From an uncultured Bariatricus sp. (lineage in GTDB: Bacteria; Bacillota; Clostridia; Lachnospirales; Lachnospiraceae), in the NCBI GenBank assembly GCA_934307065.1, contig CAKRCD010000004.1:59150-123149 (forward strand): a DNA stretch of 64,000 nt. Direction: 5' to 3'. The translations under genes were made by a program, and so were the position numbers. This document shows positions 33,632 through 43,305 of the stretch, piece by piece. The notes under the pieces are model-generated. The model had not been told where the DNA came from, did not search any database, and saw only the letters and a list, made by a program, of their open reading frames with translations. Within the stretch, counting starts at the first letter, position 1; every line of letters starts with the position of its first letter.

Positions 33632-35089
33632 ATGTGTGTGGAAAAGAAAAATGATTATCGTATAGAGGCTGACTCCATCGGAACAAAGGATGTTCCAGAA
33701 GATGTGTATTATGGTGTCCAGTCCTTAAGAGCTGCGGAAAACTTTCATATTACCGGACTGAATATGCATCCGGAAATTATCAACAGCTTAGCTTATATCA
33801 AGAAAGCCTGTGCCATTACCAACTGCGAGGTAGGTCTGTTGGACAAAAAGATTGCAAATGCGATTGTTCAGGCCTGTGATGAAATTATTGCTGGAAAATT
33901 TCATGATGATTTTATCGTAGACCCAATTCAGGGCGGTGCCGGAACTTCCCTTAACATGAATGCCAACGAAGTCATTGCCAACAGAGCCATTGAAATCCTC
34001 GGTGGTGAAAAAGGCGATTATGATATTGTACACCCAAATGACCATGTAAACTATGGTCAGTCTACCAATGATGTTATTCCGACAGCCGGAAAGATTACCT
34101 CTCTCCGTCTGCTGAAGAATTTAAAGAGTGAGCTGCGTCGTCTCCATGACACTCTGGTAAAAAAAGCTGAAGAATTCGACCACGTCATCAAAATGGGAAG
34201 AACCCAGATGCAGGACGCTGTGCCAATCCGTCTTGGTCAGGAATTCCGTGCTTATTCCGTAGCAATTATGCGTGACATTCACCGTATGGATATTGCCATG
34301 AGCGAAATGCACACGGTAAATATGGGTGGAACTGCTGTTGGTACCGGTATTAATGCCGATGAAACCTATTTAAAACGTATCGTTCCAAACCTTTCTGAAG
34401 TGGCAGACATGGAACTGGTTCAGGCATTTGATTTGATTGATTCTACGCAGAACCTTGACTCCTTTGTAGCTGTTTCCGGTGCAGTAAAAGCCTGTGCAGT
34501 AACACTTTCCAAGATTGCAAATGACTTACGTCTTATGTCTTCCGGTCCAAGAGCCGGATTTGGCGAAATCAATCTTCCTGCAAGGCAGAATGGTTCTTCT
34601 ATTATGCCGGGTAAAGTAAACCCTGTCATTCCTGAAGTCGTAAATCAGGTTGCTTTCAATATTATTGGAAATGATGTGACCATTACTATGGCAGCTGAAG
34701 GTGGACAGTTAGAATTAAATGCATTTGAACCGATTATTTTCTATTGTATGTTCCAGTCCATCGATACACTTGCTTATGCAGTACAGACTTTCATTGACAA
34801 CTGCGTATCCGGAATTACGGCAAATGAAGAAAGATGCCGCAGCCTTGTAGAAAACAGTGTCGGTATTGTTACCGCAATTTGTCCTCATGTAGGTTATAAA
34901 AAATCTGCGGAAATTGCCAAAAAAGCACTGGCAACCGGTCAACCGGTTCGTAATCTGATTCTTCAGGAAAACCTGATGACAGCCGATGAATTAGACAGTA
35001 TTCTTGATCCAGTACATATGACAGAACCTGGAATTTCAAGAAAAGATATCTTATTGAAAAAGAAAACCACAGCTAAAAAAACTGTTTAA
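33632..35089 (+). CDS. aspA: Aspartate ammonia-lyase
   Basis: AspA reversibly deaminates aspartate to fumarate and ammonia. The 485-aa protein has the aspartase/fumarase signature GSSIMPGKVNP (about 322-332), TNDVIPTAGK near residue 150 and GRTQMQDAVP near 190. The N-terminal RIEADSIGTKDVPEDVYYGVQ favours aspartase over fumarase. AAAGGGAG lies 9 nt before the ATG. It is monocistronic, divergent from lysR, and followed by a strong terminator. Fumarate hydratase is the main alternative. Confidence 0.93.
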   Translation: MCVEKKNDYRIEADSIGTKDVPEDVYYGVQSLRAAENFHITGLNMHPEIINSLAYIKKACAITNCEVGLLDKKIANAIVQACDEIIAGKFHDDFIVDPIQGGAGTSLNMNANEVIANRAIEILGGEKGDYDIVHPNDHVNYGQSTNDVIPTAGKITSLRLLKNLKSELRRLHDTLVKKAEEFDHVIKMGRTQMQDAVPIRLGQEFRAYSVAIMRDIHRMDIAMSEMHTVNMGGTAVGTGINADETYLKRIVPNLSEVADMELVQAFDLIDSTQNLDSFVAVSGAVKACAVTLSKIANDLRLMSSGPRAGFGEINLPARQNGSSIMPGKVNPVIPEVVNQVAFNIIGNDVTITMAAEGGQLELNAFEPIIFYCMFQSIDTLAYAVQTFIDNCVSGITANEERCRSLVENSVGIVTAICPHVGYKKSAEIAKKALATGQPVRNLILQENLMTADELDSILDPVHMTEPGISRKDILLKKKTTAKKTV

Positions 35090-35185
35090 TATCTTTTTCA
35101 AAATATTATAAAACTCGACATTATCAAAATAGGGAATTTGTCTGTTGTGTTTCCTATTGTATATAGAAACTTCTTAATCAATCGA

Positions 35186-35219
35186 AAAGGGTGTGGCTTG
35201 CAAAAGCCGCACCCTTTTT
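35186..35219. terminator. Bidirectional terminator after aspA
   Basis: AAGGGTGTGGCTT pairs with AAGCCGCACCCTT; A-run before and T5 after, between convergent genes. Confidence 0.88.
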
Positions 35220-35236
35220 CGTTATAAAACTTTATT

Positions 35237-36826
35237 TTACTTTCTGTTTGCAGGTTCTACTGCAACTGTTTTCCCTTTGATTTTTACATTCTTCATTGCT
35301 TTCAGCACTTCTGGCGCGTACTCTCTCGGAACTTCTACAAACGTGTATTTATCATACATATCAATGGTTCCTACTACTTTCCCGTTTAATCCGGTTTCTC
35401 CGGCAATGGCACCAAGGATATCTCCAGGTCTTGCTTTCTGTTTCTTTCCAATATTGATGAATAGACGAACCATACCAGATTCACCTGCTCCGGTATCACC
35501 AAAATCAAATTCTTCTTCTTTTTCTGCGATATCATTCTGTCCGGAACACATTTTCAAAAATGCAGCTGCCATATCCATTGCAGTATAATCTGATTCATTC
35601 AGTCTTGCCTCTACCGCATTAATCATGGATGTTAAATCTTCATTTTCAACCATGTATTCAATCTCATCCAACATTTTTTCCATCTTTGTATTTACAACAT
35701 CATTTAAAGATGGAACCTTTTGTAAATAAATTTTTGTCTTACAATATCTTTGAATTTCTTTTAACTTGTAAACTTCTTTGCCAGTTACAAAAGAAAAGGC
35801 CCTTCCTTCTCTTCCTGCACGACCTGTTCTTCCGATACGATGTACATAATATTCGTCATCCTGCGGAAGATCATAGTTGAATACTGCTTCTACTTCGTCA
35901 ACATCAATTCCTCTTGCAGCCACGTCCGTCGCAACCAGAATATCTGTCTTACCGGAACGGAAGCCCTGCATAACACGGTCACGCTGTTCCTGCTTCAAAT
36001 CCCCGTGAAGAGCTGCGGCAAAATATCCTCTGCCCAGAAGTGACTGTACCAAAAGGTCAACCTGTTTCTTGGTGTTACAGAATACCACCGAAAGCTTTGG
36101 TGCATAAATGTCTAACAGACGTGCGAGTACTTCTTCTTTATTTTTTTCTTTTACTTCATAATAATACTGCTCAATATTTGGAACAGTCAGTTCCTTCTTT
36201 GTTACCTTGACAAGCTGTGCATCTTTCTGGAACTGCTTTGTGATTTCCATAATCGGCTTTGGCATTGTTGCGGAAAATAATACCGTCTGTCTCTCCTCTG
36301 GAACACTGTTCAGAATAAATTCAATATCCTCACGGAATCCCATGTTCAGCATTTCATCTGCTTCATCAAGCACCACTGTGTGAATGTGGTCCATCTTGAT
36401 TGTTTTTCTTCTCATATGATCCATGACACGCCCCGGTGTACCGATGACAATCTGTGTACCACTTTTCAGAGAACGAATCTGCTTTACAATCTCCTGTCCA
36501 CCGTAAATAGGAACTAATTTAATGCCATGCATATATTTTGCAAGATTACGAATCTCATCCGCAACCTGAATTGCAAGCTCTCTTGTCGGACACAAGATGA
36601 TTGCCTGAAGCTTTTTGCTTTTCGGATCAATCTTCTCCAGAAGCGGAATACCGAACGCTGCTGTTTTTCCCGTTCCAGTCTGCGCCTGGCCGATTACATC
36701 GTGTCCCTCCTGAATCAGTGGAATTGCTTTGGACTGAATTGGCGAAGCTTCTTCAAAGCCCATATATTTTACCGCTTTCAAAATCTCACTTGAAAGCCCC
36801 ATATCTTCAAATTTAATACCTTCCAT
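35237..36826 (-). CDS. DEAD-box RNA helicase with DbpA-type RNA-binding domain
   Basis: The 529-aa ATP-dependent RNA helicase (DeaD/CshA group) probably acts in ribosome assembly or RNA decay. Motifs are in order: Q-motif PIQ, AQTGTGKT, PTRELAIQ, DEADEML, SATMP, ARGIDVDEV and HRIGRTGR. The C-terminal 75 residues (GDILGAIAGETGLNGKVVGT onward) match the DbpA RNA-binding fold. The ATG at 36826 follows AAGGAG. Its leader contains a complete terminator hairpin ending only about 10 nt before the ribosome site. Confidence 0.95.
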   Translation of the reverse strand: MEGIKFEDMGLSSEILKAVKYMGFEEASPIQSKAIPLIQEGHDVIGQAQTGTGKTAAFGIPLLEKIDPKSKKLQAIILCPTRELAIQVADEIRNLAKYMHGIKLVPIYGGQEIVKQIRSLKSGTQIVIGTPGRVMDHMRRKTIKMDHIHTVVLDEADEMLNMGFREDIEFILNSVPEERQTVLFSATMPKPIMEITKQFQKDAQLVKVTKKELTVPNIEQYYYEVKEKNKEEVLARLLDIYAPKLSVVFCNTKKQVDLLVQSLLGRGYFAAALHGDLKQEQRDRVMQGFRSGKTDILVATDVAARGIDVDEVEAVFNYDLPQDDEYYVHRIGRTGRAGREGRAFSFVTGKEVYKLKEIQRYCKTKIYLQKVPSLNDVVNTKMEKMLDEIEYMVENEDLTSMINAVEARLNESDYTAMDMAAAFLKMCSGQNDIAEKEEEFDFGDTGAGESGMVRLFINIGKKQKARPGDILGAIAGETGLNGKVVGTIDMYDKYTFVEVPREYAPEVLKAMKNVKIKGKTVAVEPANRK

Positions 36827-36842
36827 CGTCTCTCCTTCTCTC

Positions 36843-36880
36843 AAAAAACACTCCTTGCTTTCTCATCTGTGCAAGGAGTG
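36843..36880 (-). terminator. Terminator-like hairpin in the helicase leader
   Basis: CACTCCTTGC (36849-36858) pairs with GCAAGGAGTG (36871-36880), followed on the minus strand by T6 (36843-36848) and then the helicase ribosome site. It either ends the GIY-YIG transcript or attenuates the helicase mRNA. Confidence 0.75.
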
Positions 36881-36913
36881 AAATAACATTTTTATATTTT
36901 ACTAAAAACTATT

Positions 36914-37165
36914 TCAAAAGTCAATTTTCTCTTTCATTAACTTCATTTTTTCTTTTCGGCTGAGCTGCTTGATATGATATTCCCGGCTCATTGCTTCTTC
37001 CTTTGTTTCAAATTGCTCCTGATAGACCAATTTTACCGGTCTGCGCGTCTTCGTATACTTGGCGCCTTTCCCTGCATTGTGGGCTTCCAGACGCTTCTCT
37101 AAATTGTTGGTCCACCCAGTATATAGTGTACCGTCACTACATTCTACTATGTATGTGTAGTTCAT
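36914..37165 (-). CDS. GIY-YIG nuclease-domain protein (UPF0213)
   Basis: The 83-aa protein is a stand-alone GIY-YIG domain: [19 protein letters not shown] (the GIY...YIG strand pair), the conserved Arg and His in [17 protein letters not shown], and Glu near the end ([16 protein letters not shown]). Members of this small family (YhbQ/YazA) are thought to act in DNA repair or as nickases but are poorly defined. It is monocistronic. Confidence 0.93.
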   Translation of the reverse strand: MNYTYIVECSDGTLYTGWTNNLEKRLEAHNAGKGAKYTKTRRPVKLVYQEQFETKEEAMSREYHIKQLSRKEKMKLMKEKIDF

Positions 37166-37262
37166 GTTGTTTATTCCTGCCTCTTATGATTTCCATATTA
37201 TTTCCATAAATCATATACTCTTTAAGAGTCTGTGTCAATCGAATATAATCCGATATTCAACT

Positions 37263-37300
37263 AAAAAAGGACACTCTGCATTTATCGCAAAAGCGTCCTC
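37263..37300 (-). terminator. Terminator of the threonine aldolase gene
   Basis: On the minus strand AGGACGCTTTTGC pairs with TGCAGAGTGTCCT (with G-U pairs), followed by T6. Confidence 0.7.
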
Positions 37301-37330
37301 TAAGATTCATTGAAAGATAGATAGCTTTTA

Positions 37331-38365
37331 TTACAACACTGTACACAATGCTTCAACATCTTCCATTTTCGTTGCCCAGCTTGTGGCAAAACGGATAATC
37401 GTATGAGAATCATCATATTTTTCCCAAAAACCGAATTCTACCTTCTCGGCCAACTGTTCCATCTCTGTATTCTCAATGATACAAAAAACCTGATTTGTCG
37501 GGGAATCAAAACATAACGTATAGCCCTTTTGAATAAGTATCTGCCGAATCCGGTCTGCTGCCTGAATTGCAGGTACTCCGACCCTTCCGTACAAATAATC
37601 GGTAAATAATTCGTCAAACTGGATTCCAAGCATTCGTCCTTTGGCAAGTAATGCGCCATGCTGTTTGATAATCGTGAAAAGATGTGGAAGCCACCCTGCT
37701 TTCGGAATGACAACCGCTTCGCCAAATAATGCACCACACTTTGTTCCACCAATATAGAATGCATCACATAACTCAGCAATGTCTGCTAATGTAATTTCAT
37801 TTTGCGGACATGCCAGTGCATATGCCAGCCGGGCTCCATCCAGATAAAGTGGAATGTTACGTGAACGGCATAAAGCACTGATTTCTCTCAATTCCGCTTT
37901 CGAATACAGTGTTCCATATTCTGTCGGATGAGAGAGATAAACCATTCCGGGCATAACCATATGATCACGATTTGCATCATTCTGATAGTCATCCAAAAGA
38001 GTTTCGATTTGTCTGACATTAATTTTCCCGTTATGATGTGGCAGTGTCAGAACTTTATGTCCGCCAAACTCAATCGCACCTGCTTCATGCACGCTGACGT
38101 GTCCAGTATCTGCAGCAATGACACCTTCATAACTTTTTAGTATAGCATCAATCATCGTGACATTCGTCTGTGTTCCTCCTACTAAAAAGAATACTTCCGC
38201 ATCCGGTGCCTTGCAGGCATCACGAATTTTTTCTTTAGCCGATTTGGAATAATCATCCAGACCATATCCTGGTGTTTTAACAAGATTGGTTTCCATAAGA
38301 CGCTTCAGAATCTGTGGATGCGCACCCTCCATATAATCGCATGAAAAAGACAAAAAATTACTCAT
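37331..38365 (-). CDS. Low-specificity L-threonine aldolase (beta-eliminating lyase family)
   Basis: The 344-aa PLP enzyme splits threonine or allo-threonine into glycine and acetaldehyde. The PLP lysine is in FYIGGTKCGALFGEA (about residue 207), with LYLDGARLAYA (about 173-183) and FLVGGTQTNVTMIDAI as further cofactor contacts. Its length is normal. It is divergent from a LysR gene 138 bp away, which probably regulates it. The intergenic region has ATGACA-N12-TGTCAT (38440-38463), a LysR-type site. Related aromatic beta-lyases are an alternative. Confidence 0.88.
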   Translation of the reverse strand: MSNFLSFSCDYMEGAHPQILKRLMETNLVKTPGYGLDDYSKSAKEKIRDACKAPDAEVFFLVGGTQTNVTMIDAILKSYEGVIAADTGHVSVHEAGAIEFGGHKVLTLPHHNGKINVRQIETLLDDYQNDANRDHMVMPGMVYLSHPTEYGTLYSKAELREISALCRSRNIPLYLDGARLAYALACPQNEITLADIAELCDAFYIGGTKCGALFGEAVVIPKAGWLPHLFTIIKQHGALLAKGRMLGIQFDELFTDYLYGRVGVPAIQAADRIRQILIQKGYTLCFDSPTNQVFCIIENTEMEQLAEKVEFGFWEKYDDSHTIIRFATSWATKMEDVEALCTVL

Positions 38366-38439
38366 AATATCTTTCCTCTTTCCGTATGAAATCTATGATA
38401 TTGACATGTTGTTAACGTCATTATAAAATATCCTTATCT

Positions 38440-38463
38440 ATGACACAAACATCAATTTGTCAT
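38440..38463. promoter_or_regulatory. LysR-type inverted repeat upstream of threonine aldolase
   Basis: ATGACA and TGTCAT are separated by 12 nt in the divergent intergenic region. The size suits a LysR dimer. Confidence 0.4.
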
Positions 38464-38503
38464 CATTGACATGATACTATATCATTAATCGGAGAGTAAA
38501 AAA

Positions 38504-39406
38504 ATGGATGCAACAAAATGTGAAGCAATCTTAATCGCAGCAGAAACCGGCAGCTTAACCGCAGCCGCAGAACGATTAGGTTATACACAATCCGGTATCA
38601 CAAGAATGCTGGGAAGTATGGAAAATGAAGTTGGTTTCTCCCTGTTTGTACGCAGCAAAAAGGGGGTTCAGCTTACAGAAAATGGAAAAGCAATGCTTCC
38701 TCTGTTCCGTGAAATTGTCCACGCGCAGCAAAATGCCCTTCAATTTAGTGCAGATATATGTGGTATCATAAAAGGTTCTTTGACGATTGGCTGCTATTAT
38801 AGCATTTCTGCCATGTGGATGCCGGAAATATTAAAGGAATTCCGCAACCGTTTTCCAGGTGTATCCATTCAGATGCAGGAAGGTGGAAATCTAGAAATGT
38901 CAAAATGGCTGCATGAAAATTCTGTGGACTGCTGCTTTTGCGCCAAACCACGTTCTATGGATTGCGATTGGCTTCCAGTCTATCAGGATGAACTGGTCGC
39001 ATGGCTGCCACAAAACCACCCACTTGCACTGGCAGACTCATTTCCTATTGAAAATTTAGAAAGGGAACCCTTTATTCATACTTCCCCTGACCATGACACC
39101 GATCAGGACCGCTTATTAGCTGCCCTGCAGCTGCACCCACAAACCCGTTTTACTACAAGAGACGGCTTTACTACCTACAACATGGTAAGTGCCGGATTAG
39201 GAATCAGCTTTAATCAACGGCTTATTGCGCAAAAATGGGACTGCAATGCAGTCGCACAAGTTCCATTTTCTCCACCTCAATTTATAGAATTGGGAATCGC
39301 AGTTCCTTCTATGAAAGATGCATCCCCTGCTGCAAAGAAATTGATAGAATGTTCTATCCAATGTATTAAAAATATGACAGAACATCCTTCATCTTTAAAG
39401 CAGTAA
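38504..39406 (+). CDS. LysR-family transcriptional regulator
   Basis: The 300-aa protein has an N-terminal winged helix (GSLTAAAERLGYTQSGITRM, residues 16-35) and a C-terminal effector domain (GSLTIGCYYSISAMWMPEIL onward). CGGAGAG precedes the ATG. It is divergent from threonine aldolase, its probable target. A strong bidirectional terminator follows. Confidence 0.92.
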   Translation: MDATKCEAILIAAETGSLTAAAERLGYTQSGITRMLGSMENEVGFSLFVRSKKGVQLTENGKAMLPLFREIVHAQQNALQFSADICGIIKGSLTIGCYYSISAMWMPEILKEFRNRFPGVSIQMQEGGNLEMSKWLHENSVDCCFCAKPRSMDCDWLPVYQDELVAWLPQNHPLALADSFPIENLEREPFIHTSPDHDTDQDRLLAALQLHPQTRFTTRDGFTTYNMVSAGLGISFNQRLIAQKWDCNAVAQVPFSPPQFIELGIAVPSMKDASPAAKKLIECSIQCIKNMTEHPSSLKQ

Positions 39407-39512
39407 CAATATTTCTCATCTCGATATATTTGCAAAAATATAAGCAATCCGGCACAAATGTTGTAAACAGAAACTTCTGTTTTATGATACCGAAAAATCA
39501 TGTTTTTCTAAA

Positions 39513-39552
39513 AATGCCTGTCATATGATTTACTGACCATATGACAGGCATT
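39513..39552. terminator. Bidirectional terminator between lysR and thrS
   Basis: AATGCCTGTCATATG pairs perfectly with CATATGACAGGCATT; A-run upstream and T-rich downstream. Confidence 0.88.
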
Positions 39553-39587
39553 TATTTTTATAACACACGTATTAATTTACACACGTA

Positions 39588-41363
39588 TTAATTTAAATGA
39601 ATATGTTCTCTGGATTTTTCGGCAATCTCTTTCTTAATCTTTTCTACAAATTCATCCAACGGAAGAACATTGGTTTCTTTTTCCCCGTGAAGACGGAATG
39701 AAACGCTGCGGTCATCTTTTTCATTAAATCCGACAACTAACAGGTAAGGTATCTTCTGCACCTGACCTTCACGCATACGATAACCAAGCTTTTCAGAACG
39801 GTTATCAAGTTCTACACGGACATTTGCTGCCTCTAATGCGTCAACAATTTCCTGTGCATAAGCATTTAATCCGTCATCATCCGTTTTTACCGGAATAACG
39901 CAAGCCTGAACAGGTGCAAGCCATGTTGGCAGATTTCCCTTTGTTTCTTCCAAAATATAAGCCATAAAGCGATCCAAAGAGCCCAAGATAGCACGATGCA
40001 ATACAACCGGTGTTTTCTTTTCGCCATTGCTGTCAATATAATACAGATTGAATTTAGCCGGCAGACAGAAATCCAACTGACAGGTAGAAAGTGTAATTTC
40101 ATTACCAACAGCCGGCTGAACATTTACATCCAGTTTCGGTCCATAGAAGGCAGCTTCGCCGATTTCTTCTGTATACTCAATACCGATGTCATTTAAAACA
40201 TGTCTCAGCGCATCTTCAGCAGCATTCCACATCTCATCATCATCATGGTACTTTTCTTTATTTTCAGGATCACGAAGGGAAAGAACACAACGGTAATCCG
40301 TGATACCGAAATCTTTATAGGTATCAAAAATCAAATTAACAACCTTTGTAAATTCATCCTTAATCTGCTCTGGTGTTACGAACAAATGTGCATCATTCTG
40401 GCAGAAATGACGGCCACGTTCGATACCTTTTAATGTACCACTGCTTTCAAAACGGAAGTCGTGCGCAATTTCACCGATACGGATTGGCAAATCTTTGTAA
40501 GAATGTCTTTTGTTTGCATAAATCATCATATGATGCGGACAGTTCATCGGTCTGAGAACGAAGGACTCTCCTTCCATTTCCATTGGTGGGAACATATTCT
40601 CTTTGTAGTGATCCCAATGACCGGAAGTCTTGTAAAGATTAATCGTACCGACACACGGAGTCATAACATGTCGATATCCCAGTTTTCTCTCTTTATCCTT
40701 GATATAGTTTTCCAGTTCCTGCCAGATGATATATCCATTTGGCATATACATTGGAAGACCACGTCCGACAAGATCATCTACCATAAACAGATTCATTTCC
40801 TTACCGATTTTCCGGTGGTCTCTTTCCTTTGCTTCCTCTAATAACTGTATGTGTGCATCCAGTTCTTCCTGCGTTGGGAAACATACACCATAAATACGCT
40901 GAAGCATCTTATTATTGCTGTCACCTTTCCAGTAAGCACCGGAATGACGGAGCAGCTTGAAGTATTTACACATTTTTACATTATCCACATGTGGTCCACG
41001 GCAGAGGTCTGTAAAATCGCCCTGGTCATAAACAGTGATATTTCCATCCTCAAGGTCTGCAATTAAATCCAGTTTATAAGAATCTTCTTTGAACATTTCC
41101 AAGGCTTCTTCCTTAGAAACTTCACGACGGATAATCTTTTTCCCGGATTTGATAATCTTTTTCATTTCTTTTGTGATTTTTTCGATATCTTCATCACGGA
41201 TTACATCTTCACCAAGATCAATATCATAGTAAAATCCTTCTGCTACAACAGGTCCTACCCAGAATTTCGCATTTGGATAAAGATGCTGCACTGCCTGCGC
41301 CATAACGTGGGCACAAGAATGATTGAGCGTATTTAATCTCTCGTCTTCTTTGAAATTAACCAT
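39588..41363 (-). CDS. thrS: Threonyl-tRNA synthetase lacking the N-terminal TGS domain
   Basis: ThrS charges tRNA-Thr. The product is 591 aa from the ATG at 41363, which has GGAG 7 nt upstream; the longer frame runs into the T-box terminator. It begins directly with the editing domain (NHSCAHVMAQA; later CRGPHVDN with the editing Cys and His), so the usual 60-residue TGS domain is absent. The class II core follows: motif 2 FRFESSGTLKGIERGRHF, zinc ligands including NCPHHM and QLDFCLPAKF, and motif 3 HRAILGSLDRF. The C-terminal anticodon-binding domain ends the protein. Regulated by the T-box upstream. Confidence 0.95.
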   Translation of the reverse strand: MVNFKEDERLNTLNHSCAHVMAQAVQHLYPNAKFWVGPVVAEGFYYDIDLGEDVIRDEDIEKITKEMKKIIKSGKKIIRREVSKEEALEMFKEDSYKLDLIADLEDGNITVYDQGDFTDLCRGPHVDNVKMCKYFKLLRHSGAYWKGDSNNKMLQRIYGVCFPTQEELDAHIQLLEEAKERDHRKIGKEMNLFMVDDLVGRGLPMYMPNGYIIWQELENYIKDKERKLGYRHVMTPCVGTINLYKTSGHWDHYKENMFPPMEMEGESFVLRPMNCPHHMMIYANKRHSYKDLPIRIGEIAHDFRFESSGTLKGIERGRHFCQNDAHLFVTPEQIKDEFTKVVNLIFDTYKDFGITDYRCVLSLRDPENKEKYHDDDEMWNAAEDALRHVLNDIGIEYTEEIGEAAFYGPKLDVNVQPAVGNEITLSTCQLDFCLPAKFNLYYIDSNGEKKTPVVLHRAILGSLDRFMAYILEETKGNLPTWLAPVQACVIPVKTDDDGLNAYAQEIVDALEAANVRVELDNRSEKLGYRMREGQVQKIPYLLVVGFNEKDDRSVSFRLHGEKETNVLPLDEFVEKIKKEIAEKSREHIHLN

Positions 41364-41393
41364 TTCTATTCTCCTTCTCTTTCCTAATAACAG

Positions 41394-41644
41394 AAAAAGC
41401 ACCCATAGATTTATCCATAATCTAAGGGTGCTTGCACACGGTTCCACCTTAATTTTTAACTCTTACAGCCGATAACGGGGCAATACGGTAACGCTTCGGA
41501 ACAAATCCTTCTACGCACAGCTTCGAAGTGGTCTTCATGTAATCCGCCCTCAAGAAACTTCCAGCAAATGTTTCTCTCTCTGTCAGAACCTGACTGCACT
41601 ACTTTCTTCATCAACGCTTTTATGGGTACAATTTCTTTTTGACT
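41394..41644 (-). promoter_or_regulatory. T-box riboswitch (tRNA-Thr) controlling thrS
   Basis: On the minus strand the leader has AGAGAG, specifier ACC (41530-41532) followed by A, the T-box AAGGTGGAACCGTG (41437-41450) and a terminator (41398-41411 with 41419-41432) with a T-run. TGGA in the T-box implies a tRNA ending UCCA. Uncharged tRNA-Thr should induce thrS. Confidence 0.93.
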
Positions 41645-41650
41645 TAATCA

Positions 41651-41679
41651 ATTATAATATAGTAATAAACTTAATTCAA
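41651..41679 (-). promoter_or_regulatory. thrS promoter
   Basis: TTGAAT (41674-41679), 17-nt spacer and TATAAT (41651-41656) on the minus strand. Confidence 0.75.
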
Positions 41680-41716
41680 CGGGTTTTGAAAATTATTTTA
41701 AAAATTTCCTGTCCTT

Positions 41717-42187
41717 CTATTTTCGTATCATTCTGTAAAATATTCCCACACCGATACTGGTTTCAAGCTGATACGCTGAACCATCGATTACAAATCCTGC
41801 CTTTTCATAACAATGGATAGCCCGTTTATTCCATTCTCTCACTTCCAAATACAAAGGTTTTGCAGGGTATAACTTTTTGGAAATTTCATACGCACTTTGT
41901 AGCATCTGCTGCCCATATCCCTTATTGCAATAATCAGGATTTGCACCAATCCCGATAAATACTTCTTCTGCTTCTTCTAAAATATTAACGAAACCTACAT
42001 ATACATCTTTATCGTAAAACGAATAATAATTTTTTGCGGAATCCGGATTCATAAAACCCATTTTCTTTGCTTTCATCTCATCGTATGACGGCAGATTATA
42101 AAGTGCATATTCATCCGGATATTTCCACGAACACACAATCTGCTTTTCCTCTTCTGTCATAATATGATTTTCTAATTCGTATTGCAT
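41717..42187 (-). CDS. GNAT-family N-acetyltransferase
   Basis: The 156-aa protein shows a GNAT pattern: VGFVNILEEAEEVFIGIGANPDYCNKGYGQQML contains the acetyl-CoA pyrophosphate loop (NKGYGQQM, about residues 88-95), and LEVREWNKRAIHCYEKAGFVIDG is the typical C-terminal motif B region of RimI/RimJ-like enzymes. AAGGGGA precedes the ATG. It is monocistronic; substrate unknown. Confidence 0.88.
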   Translation of the reverse strand: MQYELENHIMTEEEKQIVCSWKYPDEYALYNLPSYDEMKAKKMGFMNPDSAKNYYSFYDKDVYVGFVNILEEAEEVFIGIGANPDYCNKGYGQQMLQSAYEISKKLYPAKPLYLEVREWNKRAIHCYEKAGFVIDGSAYQLETSIGVGIFYRMIRK

Positions 42188-42430
42188 ATTTGCTTATCCC
42201 CTTATAAAACCAATAATCAATAAATCGCAAGCACTCTCAAATCATTCCATTAGAATTATCATAGCATACAATTGTGAAAAAGAACATTGAAATTCTTCCC
42301 GCACTCCGATATGATGAAATTATTAGCACGACAGATTTTTACAGGAGCAATCCTTTTCCTTGTGTTTGCAGTCATACTTTTAGTAAAATAAAAAAACAAT
42401 CAAATAAATCGGAATTTGGAGGTATTCACT

Positions 42431-42859
42431 ATGAAAAAGATTATAACCGTATCGCTTTGCACTGTGTTGGTTCTTCTCTTTGCCGGATGCGGAAAGGATG
42501 GCGATACATCAAAAGTGGAAATTGATTATGGAACATCTTCCGTTTATTCAAAAGAAGAAATAGATTCTGCTATTGAGATTATAAAAAAGCAGTTTGCTTC
42601 GTTTGAGGGTTGTGAATTGCATACCCTTTCTTATATGCCGGATGAAGAATGCAACAATGCAAATAACATTGAATGGATGAATGATTTAAGAACGGATGAT
42701 AATAAAGAAGCTTTTACGCAATGTATTGCATTTGAAAGCAGTTTCCGTTCGCCGGAAAAAGGTGACGGTGCATGGGAGGCTAACGAAGAATACACTTGGT
42801 CATGGTGGCTTGCGCGGAGTGAAGGCGGAGAATGGAATCTGATGACTTGGGGTTATTGA
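42431..42859 (+). CDS. Small lipoprotein of unknown function
   Basis: The 142-aa protein begins with a lipoprotein signal (lipobox LFAGC, Cys19), then a charged domain with no family I recognise (SVYSKEEIDSAIEIIKKQFA, FEGCELHTLSY) ending EWNLMTWGY. The ATG at 42431 has GGAGG 8 nt upstream. Its stop codon falls exactly where an antisense oleate hydratase fragment begins, so the gene sits at a rearrangement junction. No terminator is seen. Confidence 0.7.
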   Translation: MKKIITVSLCTVLVLLFAGCGKDGDTSKVEIDYGTSSVYSKEEIDSAIEIIKKQFASFEGCELHTLSYMPDEECNNANNIEWMNDLRTDDNKEAFTQCIAFESSFRSPEKGDGAWEANEEYTWSWWLARSEGGEWNLMTWGY

Positions 42860-43084
42860 GCCGTTTGTGAAGAATACCAAATCATCTTTACCGACTTCAA
42901 CAAATTTTTCTTCGTCTCCTTGCAGAATGCGAAGTGTTTTAACTGATTTTTTATTATCGACATTTTCAAAATCCATATCTATAACAGTTGTGATGGCAAC
43001 AAAATTTACACCGTTATCTACAAGATATTTTTGAAGCGGTAAGATATCATAAGACTCCAGTGATGCAAACTCTACCAGATACAC
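42857..43084 (-). pseudogene. Oleate hydratase fragment
   Basis: The reading frame carries about 75 residues typical of oleate hydratase (myosin-cross-reactive antigen): YDILPLQKYLVDNGVNFVAI, then KTLRILQGDEEKFVEVGKDD, then LVFFTNGSIT. The intact enzyme is near 580 residues, so this is an internal fragment. It stops where the lipoprotein gene ends. Confidence 0.72.
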
Positions 43085-43230
43085 CCCACACCAACTAACA
43101 ATATACCATTACCCTCTAGGTATCCGTCTTCTCTCTTACCCGCACCGATTACCTTTACGATAGACTGTGCCACCGAAAGTCTCTCGTCAATTACTATTTT
43201 ATTTTTTTCAAATTTTGTTTTTTCTTTCAT
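43079..43230 (-). other. Short open frame of unknown origin (50 aa)
   Basis: A frame from an ATG at 43230 reads KIVIDERLSVAQSIVKVIGA and then EDGYLEGNGILLVGVG before a stop that overlaps the oleate hydratase fragment. Composition looks protein-like, but there is no ribosome site and no family is recognised. It is probably another remnant. Confidence 0.3.
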
Positions 43231-43305
43231 TTTTATTTGCTTTTCGATAGCACAAATGCTATCATGTGTATAGAATAAATATTTTCACTTGGAGAACATA
43301 TACTA

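Noticed and set aside
41364..41447. N-terminal extension of thrS
   Set aside because: The extra residues come from the T-box terminator and the true ribosome site lies before 41363.
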